From: Jatrophihabitans endophyticus
GTDB lineage: Bacteria > Actinomycetota > Actinomycetes > Mycobacteriales > Jatrophihabitantaceae
Assembly: GCF_900129455.1 (NCBI RefSeq)
Contig: NZ_FQVU01000001.1
Location: 124,001-188,000, forward strand
Reading direction: 5' to 3'
DNA: 64,000 nucleotides
A program made the position numbers and the translations under genes. Below, one piece after another: positions 58,195 to 64,000 of the stretch. The notes under the pieces were generated by a model. It saw nothing but the letters and a program-made list of their open reading frames with translations, did not search any database and had not been told where the DNA came from. Each line of letters begins with the position of its first letter. Within the stretch, counting starts at the first letter, position 1.

Positions 58195-58521
58195 TCACCT
58201 CGGCGGCAGCGACGACGCGTAGGCGACGCCGTGTCGCACCCAGGCCGCGAGGTCGTCGTCGCCGGCGCTCAGGTCGACGCGCAGCCAGCCGGCCATCTCC
58301 CGCCCGCGCATCACCATGCGGGTCGCGCGCGGGTCGGCGAGCAGCTCCTCGGCGTCGTCGGGCTCGATGCGCACCATCAGCCCGCCCCGGCTGTTCGCCG
58401 CCACGGCCAGGTGACCTGCGATCAGGAACGCCCGCCCGCCGAACATCGACTTCTCGACGACGTCGGGCTCGACGTCGAGCAGCTCGCGGATGTGTTGCGC
58501 GAGCGCGGGGTCGTGGGCCAT
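58195..58521 (-). CDS. TfoX N-terminal-domain protein
   Basis: The 108-residue protein matches the TfoX/Sxy N-terminal domain: IRELLDVEPDVVEKSMFGGR, then FLIAGHLAVAANSRGGLMVR and AGWLRVDLSAGDD. In gamma-proteobacteria the family regulates competence; in actinomycetes its role is unknown. The ATG at 58521 has a CATACT box 6 nt upstream and no ribosome-binding site. Confidence 0.82.
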   Translation of the reverse strand: MAHDPALAQHIRELLDVEPDVVEKSMFGGRAFLIAGHLAVAANSRGGLMVRIEPDDAEELLADPRATRMVMRGREMAGWLRVDLSAGDDDLAAWVRHGVAYASSLPPR

Positions 58522-58527
58522 GACGGG

Positions 58528-58533
58528 AGTATG
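58528..58533 (-). promoter_or_regulatory. -10 box (CATACT) for the TfoX-like gene
   Basis: On the minus strand it lies 6 nt before the ATG at 58521, a leaderless arrangement. Confidence 0.45.
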
Positions 58534-58550
58534 CCGCGAACCACGGCAGA

Positions 58551-58952
58551 TCAGGGCGTGCGCCCGAGCGTGCAGGCGTCGAGCACCTCCTGTGCGTCGG
58601 TGCGCCCCCACCGCGGGTCGGCGAGGCAGGCCTTGGCCACCGTCGCCGCGCAGGGTCTCGCTCCGGTGCCGGCGTCGACGCAGTCGGAGTACCGCTGCTG
58701 GTAGCGGTCGCGGATCGCGTCCACGGTCCGTTCGTGCGGCGAGCGTGACAGGTCACCGACGAGCAGCCGCACCCCCAGCACGACGATCGCGACGATCACC
58801 AGGCCCCCGAGCACGCACGCCGCGACGAGCAGGCGCACCCGCCGCGTCCGCCGTGGGTCGGGCGCGTCGTCGTCCTCGATTTCGACCCACTTCGTCGCAT
58901 CGCCGAGCGCGACGTACTCCACGGGACCGTCGTCCCCCTCGTGCGCGGCCAT
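58551..58952 (-). CDS. Single-pass membrane protein of unknown function
   Basis: The 133-residue protein has an acidic cytoplasmic N-terminus (YVALGDATKWVEIEDDDAPD) and a stop-transfer-type basic segment. One hydrophobic helix (LLVAACVLGGLVIVAIVVLG) leads to an extracytoplasmic domain with four cysteines (YSDCVDAG, ARPCAATVAKACLADP, LDACTLG), which could form disulfides. I do not recognise it. The ATG at 58952 has a TACGCT box 6 nt upstream. It lies divergent from the PNPOx-like gene. Confidence 0.65.
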   Translation of the reverse strand: MAAHEGDDGPVEYVALGDATKWVEIEDDDAPDPRRTRRVRLLVAACVLGGLVIVAIVVLGVRLLVGDLSRSPHERTVDAIRDRYQQRYSDCVDAGTGARPCAATVAKACLADPRWGRTDAQEVLDACTLGRTP

Positions 58953-58958
58953 CCCGCC

Positions 58959-58964
58959 AGCGTA
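58959..58964 (-). promoter_or_regulatory. -10 box (TACGCT) for the membrane protein gene
   Basis: It is on the minus strand, 6 nt before the ATG at 58952, with the same leaderless geometry as its neighbours. Confidence 0.45.
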
Positions 58965-59036
58965 GGGAACGCGGCGGCCGGGGTACGCCCCCACTGCGGC
59001 CGGAACCCCCGCCGCCACGACGGTAGGGACACGACG

Positions 59037-59543
59037 ATGGCAGACGACACGGCAGGAGATCAGGACGGTCGCGACAAGGTGATCGAGCTCGTCGGCAGGG
59101 CGCAGTCGGCGATGCTGACCACGATGACCGCCGACGGCGACCACGTGAGTCGACCGATGGCGGTGCAGGAGACGGAGTTCGACGGGGATCTGTGGTTCTT
59201 CGCCTACGACGACTCGGACAAGGCCCGCCAGATCCAGGCGCATCCCAAGGTCAACGTGTCGTTGGCGAACGACAAGAAAAGCGAGTGGACCTCGATCGCC
59301 GGGACGGCGGAGGTCGTGCACGACCCGGCGAAGGCCGAGGAGCTCTGGGCCAAGCCGTTGGAGACCTGGTTCCCGGACGGGCTGCAGACCCCGGGGCTGG
59401 CCTTGATCAAGGTCCATGCCAGCTCCGCCGAGTACTGGGACGCGGCCACGAGCAAGGTGAAGCAACTGCTCGGCATGCGTCGGGCGATCCGGCACGACGA
59501 CCCCGACCAGTTCCCGGCGGAGAACCGCACCGTCGACCTCTGA
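59037..59543 (+). CDS. Pyridoxamine 5'-phosphate oxidase-fold protein (general-stress-protein-26 type)
   Basis: The 168-residue protein has the split-barrel flavin-binding pattern: IELVGRAQSAMLTTMTADGD, SRPMAVQETEFDGDLWFFAY, then KARQIQAHPKVNVSLANDK and a later STVKLL-type segment. It resembles general stress protein 26 rather than a vitamin B6 enzyme; it could bind FMN or F420. The ATG at 59037 was chosen over a longer frame start; a TAGGGA sequence lies just upstream. Confidence 0.85.
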   Translation: MADDTAGDQDGRDKVIELVGRAQSAMLTTMTADGDHVSRPMAVQETEFDGDLWFFAYDDSDKARQIQAHPKVNVSLANDKKSEWTSIAGTAEVVHDPAKAEELWAKPLETWFPDGLQTPGLALIKVHASSAEYWDAATSKVKQLLGMRRAIRHDDPDQFPAENRTVDL

Positions 59544-59597
59544 GGGCCGGCGGTCACGGCGGGCGTGTCACCCCTTCCCGACTCCACATCGCGTCAG

Positions 59598-59616
59598 TTA
59601 GGGTTGCCTAACCTTA
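59598..59616. promoter_or_regulatory. Iron box (IdeR/DtxR operator) before the DUF2470 operon
   Basis: The 19-bp site matches the IdeR/DtxR consensus at 15 of 19 positions, with TTAGG on the left and CCTAACCT on the right. It lies 13 bp before the GTG of the small protein gene (59630). Iron-loaded IdeR would repress the operon. Confidence 0.75.
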
Positions 59617-59629
59617 TGTGGAGGTCGCC

Positions 59630-59830
59630 GTGCCGAGCAGCAGCAGCAACGTCCGTGGACTGACCCGCGACGTCCGACTCGACCTGGAGCCGGACGAGCC
59701 CGCCGAGCGCATGATGCGGCGCGTGGACCGGCGGGAGGTCGAGGCCGTGTGCCGGCACCTCGTCGGACGCGTCGGCTCGGTCGTGGCCGCGGTCGCGCCG
59801 GCCGAGCTGGCCGCGGCGGGGTCACGATGA
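59630..59830 (+). CDS. Small unknown protein under iron-box control
   Basis: This 66-residue protein is rich in Arg, Glu, Val and Ala: DVRLDLEPDEPAERMMRRVD and VEAVCRHLVGRVGSVVAAVA. It has one Cys and no clear signal peptide; the C-terminal half is a hydrophobic amphipathic helix. I do not recognise it. The GTG at 59630 has GGAGG 5 nt upstream. An alternative GTG at 59618 overlaps that ribosome-binding site. Its stop overlaps the next gene in an ATGA, so the two are co-translated, and the iron box implies a role in iron or heme metabolism. Confidence 0.7.
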   Translation: MPSSSSNVRGLTRDVRLDLEPDEPAERMMRRVDRREVEAVCRHLVGRVGSVVAAVAPAELAAAGSR

Positions 59831-60513
59831 CGGCGGTCGAGGCCGACCTCGCCGTCGTGGCGCGCGAGGTCCTCGCGCTGGCTCCCGGCGGCACGCTGCA
59901 CGTGCGCGGCCTGTCGGCCGACGCGGCCGCGGGCCTGGGGTGCGACGCCGCGTTCTACGACGACGACGGCCGCCCCAGCTTCGTCGTCCCGCCCGACTCG
60001 CCACTGGCCGAGGCCGCGACGTCGCGCCCCGGCGCGGTCCTGGCCGTGCCGGCCGGCGCGGCGGCGGGCGTGACCCAGCTCGTCCTCGGCGGCCATCTCG
60101 CCGTGGTGGAGCAGAGCGAGATCCAGGGCTCGGCCGTCGTCGTGGTCGGCCTGCTGGTGCACTCGGTCGTGCTCGAGAACGACGCGCCGGACTCCCCCAC
60201 CGTGGCCTACCGGTCGATCACCCTCGACGCGTGGACCGCGGCCCGGCCCGACCCCCTGCACCGGGCGGCGCAGCGTCTCGTCAGCCACACCAACCACGCC
60301 CACGGCGCGCAGCTGCGCGAGTACGTCGCGGCGCTGCGGATGATCCCGGCCGAGGACGTCATCGCCGCCGAGCTCGCCGAGCTCGACGCGACCGGGGTGC
60401 AGCTCCAGTGGCTCGACGAACGGGGCGCGCACCGGGTCCGCGTCCGCTTCCCGGAGCCCGCGCACTGTCCGGCGAGCCTGGCGAGCTCGCTCCGCGAGAC
60501 GCTGACCGGCTGA
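59827..60513 (+). CDS. DUF2470-domain protein (heme/iron-utilisation-like)
   Basis: The 228-residue protein ends with a DUF2470 domain: LVSHTNHAHGAQLREYVAAL, then AELDATGVQLQWLDERGAHR and VRFPEPAHCPASLASSLRET. This domain occurs at the C-terminus of HugZ-type heme-degrading proteins. The N-terminal part (LALAPGGTLHVRGLSADAAA) may be a degenerate split barrel. The ATG overlaps the small protein gene, and the upstream iron box supports an iron-related role. Confidence 0.75.
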   Translation: MTAVEADLAVVAREVLALAPGGTLHVRGLSADAAAGLGCDAAFYDDDGRPSFVVPPDSPLAEAATSRPGAVLAVPAGAAAGVTQLVLGGHLAVVEQSEIQGSAVVVVGLLVHSVVLENDAPDSPTVAYRSITLDAWTAARPDPLHRAAQRLVSHTNHAHGAQLREYVAALRMIPAEDVIAAELAELDATGVQLQWLDERGAHRVRVRFPEPAHCPASLASSLRETLTG

Positions 60514-60555
60514 CCGGATCCGCCGCGAACGGCGCCGCCTCGAACGGCGGCGGCG

Positions 60556-61161
60556 TCAGCGCGGGGCGGCGGTCGCGCCGAAGCGCAGTCCGTCGAGCAG
60601 CAGGTCGATGATGCGCGCCGCGCTCGGGTTGCCCGAGGGGTCGGCCGCCATGCACACCCCGCTCATCGCCCGCATGAGGTCCATGGGGTCGATGTCGTCG
60701 CGGATCTGCCCCGCGGTGACCGCGTCGCCGACCAGCGTCGACAGCGCCTCGCGCATGCGCACGTGGCTGTCGGCGAACAGCGTGTTCTCCGGCCCCAGCG
60801 CCGCCTTCAGCGCGGCGGCCATGCCCCGCTTGCGCGCCACGTAGACGACGAAGGCGCGCATCCACTCCGACAGCGCCTCGACCGGTTCGTGCTCGGCCCG
60901 CAGGCCCTCGACCCCCGCGCACAGCGTCTCCACCTCGCGGCGGTACACCGCCTCCAGCAGCGCGTCGCGGGTCGGGAAGTGCCGGTAGAGGGTGCCGATG
61001 CCGACGCCGGCGCCCTTGGCGATGTCCTCGAGCGGGGCCTCGGGGCCACGCTCCTCGAAGATGCGCGCCGCGGTGGACACGAGCAGCTCCCGGTTGCGCA
61101 CGGCGTCGGCGCGCATCGGCTTGCCGCACGGCTCCACGGCCTCGCTGACCGACCCCGCCAC
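60556..61161 (-). CDS. TetR-family transcriptional regulator
   Basis: The 201-residue regulator has the TetR helix-turn-helix: NRELLVSTAARIFEERGPEA, then PLEDIAKGAGVGIGTLYRHF with PTRDALLEAV. A ligand-binding helical domain follows. It is divergent from an MFS pump across two palindromes and most likely represses it. A GGAGG ribosome-binding site sits 7 nt before the GTG at 61161. Confidence 0.9.
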   Translation of the reverse strand: MAGSVSEAVEPCGKPMRADAVRNRELLVSTAARIFEERGPEAPLEDIAKGAGVGIGTLYRHFPTRDALLEAVYRREVETLCAGVEGLRAEHEPVEALSEWMRAFVVYVARKRGMAAALKAALGPENTLFADSHVRMREALSTLVGDAVTAGQIRDDIDPMDLMRAMSGVCMAADPSGNPSAARIIDLLLDGLRFGATAAPR

Positions 61162-61190
61162 GACACACCTCCGGAAACGACTTGCCTAAC

Positions 61191-61205
61191 CGGAGGAACC
61201 CTCCG
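61191..61205. promoter_or_regulatory. TetR operator 1
   Basis: A perfect inverted repeat CGGAGG-AAC-CCTCCG lies between the divergent TetR and MFS genes. A related second site is centred exactly 30 bp away. Confidence 0.65.
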
Positions 61206-61220
61206 TATGGTTGGTCGTAC

Positions 61221-61235
61221 CGGAGGATCCATCCG
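61221..61235. promoter_or_regulatory. TetR operator 2
   Basis: CGGAGGATCCATCCG is a near-palindrome of the same form as operator 1, shifted by 30 bp, about three helical turns. Confidence 0.6.
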
Positions 61236-61274
61236 TTTGACTCCGATGCTACTACCCGAGTCGAGGTACTGCTC

Positions 61275-62783
61275 GTGACCGCATCCACCGAAACCCGGCC
61301 GGCCACCGCACCGGCCTACCCGCTGCGCCGGTTCGCCCGGCGACCGCGCCCGGCGCGGCAACCCCGCGCCGGCTCCGCCCTCGTCCTGTCCCTCATCCTC
61401 GTCTGCCAGCTCATGGTCGTGCTCGACGCGACGATCGTGAACATCGCCCTGCCCGACATCCGCGCCGACCTCGGCTTCTCGGCCGCGGGCCTGTCGTGGG
61501 TGGTCAACGCCTACACGCTGACCTTCGGCGGACTGCTGCTGCTCGGCGCCCGCGCCGGCGACATCCTCGGCCGGCGGCGGGTGTTCCTCGCCGGCATCGC
61601 ACTGTTCACCGCGGCCTCGCTCGCCGGTGGGTTCGCGCAGTCGGCCGGCGAGCTGCTCGCCGCCCGCGCCGTCCAGGGTGTCGGCGGCGCCCTCGCCTCC
61701 CCCACCGCGCTCGCGCTGCTGATGACCATGTTCACCGGCTCCCGCGAACGCACCCGCGCCATCGGGCTCTACACCGCCGTGTCCATCGGCGGCGCCGCGA
61801 TCGGCCTGGTCGCCGGCGGCATGCTCTCGGAGTGGGCCTCGTGGCGCTGGGTGCTGTTCGTCAACGTCCCGATCGGGATCGTGCTGCTGGTGGCCGCGCT
61901 GCCCTCACTGCCCGACACCCCGGGTCTGCGCGGTCGCTTCGACGTCGCCGGCGCACTGACCTCGACGCTCGGCATGGCGGCGCTCGTCTACGGCTTCGTG
62001 CACGCGGCCTCCGACGGCTGGTCGGACCCGATGACCCTCGCCGCGTTCGGCTCCGGCATCGCCCTGCTCCTGGGCTTCGTCGTCACCGAGGCCCGGGTCG
62101 AGTCGCCGATCACGCCGCTGCGGCTGTTCGCCGACCGGGTCCGCGCGACCGCCTACGTCGCCCGGCTGCTGCTCGTCGCCGGCATGATGGGGATGTTCTT
62201 CTTCCTCACGCAGTTCCTGCACACCGTGCTCGGTTACAGCGACCTGCGCACGGGCTTCGCGTTCCTGCCCATGCCCATCGCGGTGTTCGCCGCCTCGCAG
62301 CTGTCGGCCCGGGTGCTCGTCGAGCGCGTCGGCGGCCGCCGCCTCATGCTCGTCGGCCTGGTGCTGTCCACGATCGGCATGATCTGGCTGACGCAGCTGT
62401 CGGCCGACAGCGGCTACGGCGCGCTGCTCGGCCCGCTCGCGGTGTTCGCCACCGGCAACGGGCTGGCCTTCGTCCCGCTGACCTCGGCCGCGCTCGAAGG
62501 TGTCGCGCCGCAGGACTCCGGGGCGGCCTCCGGGCTGGTCAACGTCATGCAGCAGGTGGGTGGCTCGCTCGGGCTCGCCGTGCTCGTCACCGTCTTCGGG
62601 GCCGCCAGCACCGACGAGCAGGGTGAGCTGCCGGCCGGGCTGAGCCCGCACGAGGCCGCGACCCGGGTGTTCGTGCACGGCGCCGACACCGCCTTCTGGA
62701 TGGCGGCGGTCTTCCTGGCCGGCACGCTGGCCCTCGTCGCGTTCGCCATGCGGCCGAAGGCGCAGGCCCGGCATGCCGGCTGA
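61275..62783 (+). CDS. DHA2-type MFS drug exporter
   Basis: The 502-residue membrane protein has about 14 hydrophobic helices. After a basic N-terminus comes LVCQLMVVLDATIVNIALPD, the DHA2 motif, then WVVNAYTLTFGGLLLLGARA, GDILGRRRVF and the motif-C-like region LYTAVSIGGAAIGLVAGGML. It probably exports lipophilic drugs by proton antiport. The GTG at 61275 (TASTETRPATA) is chosen because earlier in-frame codons lie inside the operators. The TetR regulator is divergent. The gene converges on the S9 peptidase, with a short hairpin between them. Confidence 0.9.
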   Translation: MTASTETRPATAPAYPLRRFARRPRPARQPRAGSALVLSLILVCQLMVVLDATIVNIALPDIRADLGFSAAGLSWVVNAYTLTFGGLLLLGARAGDILGRRRVFLAGIALFTAASLAGGFAQSAGELLAARAVQGVGGALASPTALALLMTMFTGSRERTRAIGLYTAVSIGGAAIGLVAGGMLSEWASWRWVLFVNVPIGIVLLVAALPSLPDTPGLRGRFDVAGALTSTLGMAALVYGFVHAASDGWSDPMTLAAFGSGIALLLGFVVTEARVESPITPLRLFADRVRATAYVARLLLVAGMMGMFFFLTQFLHTVLGYSDLRTGFAFLPMPIAVFAASQLSARVLVERVGGRRLMLVGLVLSTIGMIWLTQLSADSGYGALLGPLAVFATGNGLAFVPLTSAALEGVAPQDSGAASGLVNVMQQVGGSLGLAVLVTVFGAASTDEQGELPAGLSPHEAATRVFVHGADTAFWMAAVFLAGTLALVAFAMRPKAQARHAG

Positions 62784-62800
62784 GGACGCGGGCGGCGTCC
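62784..62800. terminator. Hairpin between the MFS and S9 peptidase genes
   Basis: GGACGC and GCGTCC (6-bp arms, 5-nt loop) lie directly after the MFS stop, in a 24-bp gap between convergent genes. Confidence 0.4.
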
Positions 62801-62807
62801 CCACCGC

Positions 62808-64000
62808 TCACAGCAGCGGCGACGCCTCCCACGGCCGGCCCAGCACGTGCTGGCCGCAGAAGCCGAGCAGCACGTCGTACCAGATCTCGGCGTTCGCCGG
62901 CGAGAGGACCCAGTGGTTCTCGCCGGTGAGCTGCAGGAAGCGATGAGGCAGCTCGGCCGGGTCACCGTCCCAGCGACGCACGAGGTCCCACCACAGCCGT
63001 AGCGCCTCGCTCACCGGCACCCGGTAGTCGCGGTTGCCGTGGACGATCAGCATCGGCGTCGTGATCTCGTCGGCGAACTGGTGCGGCGAGTTCTCCGCGT
63101 ACCACCCGGGGTGTTCGGCCACCTGGCCGAACACCCCGGTCTTGTAGTCGGCGGCGTCGGTGGTCGCGTGCTGCTGGTCCAGTGCCCAGAGCCCGGCGTG
63201 CGTGACGATCGCCGCGAACCGGTCGGTGTGACCGGCGATCCAGTTCGTCATGTAGCCCCCGAAGGACGCCCCCAGCAGCGCCGTGCGCGACGCGTCGAGC
63301 TCCGGACGCCGCAGGGCATGGTCGAGCACCGCCTCGGACTCGCGCCACACGATCGCGGCCCGGTGCGGCCACGCCCGGTCGATCGCCGACTGGCCGTACC
63401 CGGTCGACAGCGCCGGATCGGGCAGCACGACCGCCCAGCCGCGGGCGGCCATGACCCACGGCGTCCAGCGCCACGACCAGGCGTTCCACGACGACAGCGG
63501 ACCGCCGTGGATCCACGTCATCACCGGGGCAGGCGCGTTCTCGTCGGCGCCCTCGGGCAGCACCAGCCAGCCGTGCACCGACACCTCTCCGACCGCGACG
63601 TCCAGCTCGACCAACCGGCCCGGCAGTGCGGGCGTCGGCGCCGGGCTCGGCAGCACGACCGGTTGCTGGTCGGTCAGGCCGACGTCGAGCCGCACCGGGG
63701 TGGGCACCGAGTCCGGGGCGGAGCGCAGGGCGTAGAGCGTGCCGCCGTCCGGTGCGGGCAGCAGGTTGGAGTAGGCGGCGTCGGCGACCAGCCGGCCGCG
63801 CACCGCGCCGGTCGTGGGGTCCACGGCGACGACGGCGCCCCGGCCGTGCAGGTCACCGGCCACGAAGAGCGTCGCGGCGTCCGGGGACCACACCCACTCC
63901 GCGGGCCAGAGGTCGCCGAGGTCGGCGGTGGCGACCCGTGAGCCGTCGTCGGCGACGACGTCCACCCGCAACGACGCCGGCGTGTCGAAGCCGGCGATGC
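62808..64000 (-). CDS. Prolyl-oligopeptidase-family (S9) peptidase, N-terminus beyond the window
   Basis: The frame is open to the last base. About 397 codons are visible, covering the end of the beta-propeller (WVWSPDAATLFVAGDL) and the whole catalytic domain. Catalytic residues are in ALLGASFGGYMTNWIAGH (Ser), IVHGNRDYRVPVSEAL (Asp) and LTGENHWVLSP (His). Family members cleave peptides or act as acyl-aminoacyl hydrolases. It is probably cytoplasmic, but the N-terminus is missing. A TTG at 63971 could pose as a start but lies inside the propeller. Confidence 0.88.
   Translation of the reverse strand, partial: IAGFDTPASLRVDVVADDGSRVATADLGDLWPAEWVWSPDAATLFVAGDLHGRGAVVAVDPTTGAVRGRLVADAAYSNLLPAPDGGTLYALRSAPDSVPTPVRLDVGLTDQQPVVLPSPAPTPALPGRLVELDVAVGEVSVHGWLVLPEGADENAPAPVMTWIHGGPLSSWNAWSWRWTPWVMAARGWAVVLPDPALSTGYGQSAIDRAWPHRAAIVWRESEAVLDHALRRPELDASRTALLGASFGGYMTNWIAGHTDRFAAIVTHAGLWALDQQHATTDAADYKTGVFGQVAEHPGWYAENSPHQFADEITTPMLIVHGNRDYRVPVSEALRLWWDLVRRWDGDPAELPHRFLQLTGENHWVLSPANAEIWYDVLLGFCGQHVLGRPWEASPLL

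Noticed and set aside
63675-63971. S9 peptidase starting at the TTG (63971)
   Set aside because: The frame stays open to the window edge and the protein would lack most of its propeller, so the gene is partial.

Overview
The window is about 64 kb of very GC-rich DNA, densely packed with genes on both strands. Many gene pairs overlap by 4 bp (ATGA or GTGA). The gene set (coenzyme F420 enzyme FbiC, DUF222/13E12-type HNH protein, LigC-like ligase, GlgX/TreY/TreZ, LmeA-like DUF2993 protein, EcsC-family protein, IdeR-type iron box, TPP riboswitches) points to a chromosomal segment of a high-GC actinomycete. A Frankiales/Jatrophihabitans/Nakamurella-like lineage is possible, but the genus cannot be fixed from sequence alone. 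No tRNA, rRNA, CRISPR array, complete insertion sequence or prophage was seen. No gene-free stretch exceeds about 200 bp; the longest are 36044-36235 and 50007-50200.

Layout: 1-2413 sdhA (5'-truncated) and sdhB, closed by a strong hairpin. 2478-5287 fbiC plus a coupled unknown gene. 5374-9797 amidase, an MFS remnant, an alpha/beta hydrolase and two tandem L,D-transpeptidase-like genes. 9855-12213 divergent thiamine genes tenA and thiD, each overlapping a VOC gene. 12234-14944 HNH protein, an unknown gene, a decayed hydrolase and a VOC protein. 14881-17492 a FUSC-like membrane protein with its MarR regulator, and a DUF3291 protein. 17495-23004 two TPP riboswitches: the first precedes thiO-thiS-thiG, the second precedes cytX, which overlaps psuG-psuK. 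23010-26436 an EAL-DICT protein, an LmeA-like protein and a Ser/Thr kinase. 26444-32740 a histidine-utilisation operon (hutU, M20 hydrolase, hutF, hutI) divergent from an IclR regulator. 32852-36043 a GNAT, a VOC fragment and uvrB with a LexA-like box.

36236-43788 glycogen and trehalose metabolism (glgX-treY and treZ), split by an antisense PPK2-SRPBCC pair. 43842-47500 a small protein, an EcsC-family protein, an AI-2E-type exporter, a RibD-like reductase and a GNAT. 47537-51034 an unknown gene with no proper stop, a LigC-like ligase, a GNAT and a putative Abi-alpha protein. 51081-55542 a secreted TAP-like hydrolase, a second hydrolase, a cyclopropane-fatty-acid-synthase-like methyltransferase and an EamA transporter. 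55609-59543 an adenylate cyclase, a Gfo/Idh/MocA oxidoreductase, a TfoX-like protein, a membrane protein and a PNPOx-like protein. 59598-60513 an iron-box-controlled pair (unknown small protein plus DUF2470 protein). 60556-62783 TetR and a DHA2-type MFS pump sharing two operators. 62808-64000 an S9 peptidase running off the window.

Working together: the thiamine genes make thiazole (ThiO, ThiS, ThiG), phosphorylate and salvage HMP (ThiD, TenA) and import it (CytX). The hut genes convert urocanate to glutamate by the HutF route. GlgX, TreY and TreZ convert glycogen to trehalose. Recurrent features are leaderless promoters (a TANNNT box 6-7 nt before the start codon), convergent genes sharing a hairpin that contains both stop codons, and several decayed gene fragments. 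The least explained items are a nested palindromic repeat that is translated at the hutU/M20 junction, a perfect 50-bp palindrome after treZ, the riboswitch-linked psuG-psuK pair, and the iron-box operon with its unknown 66-residue protein.
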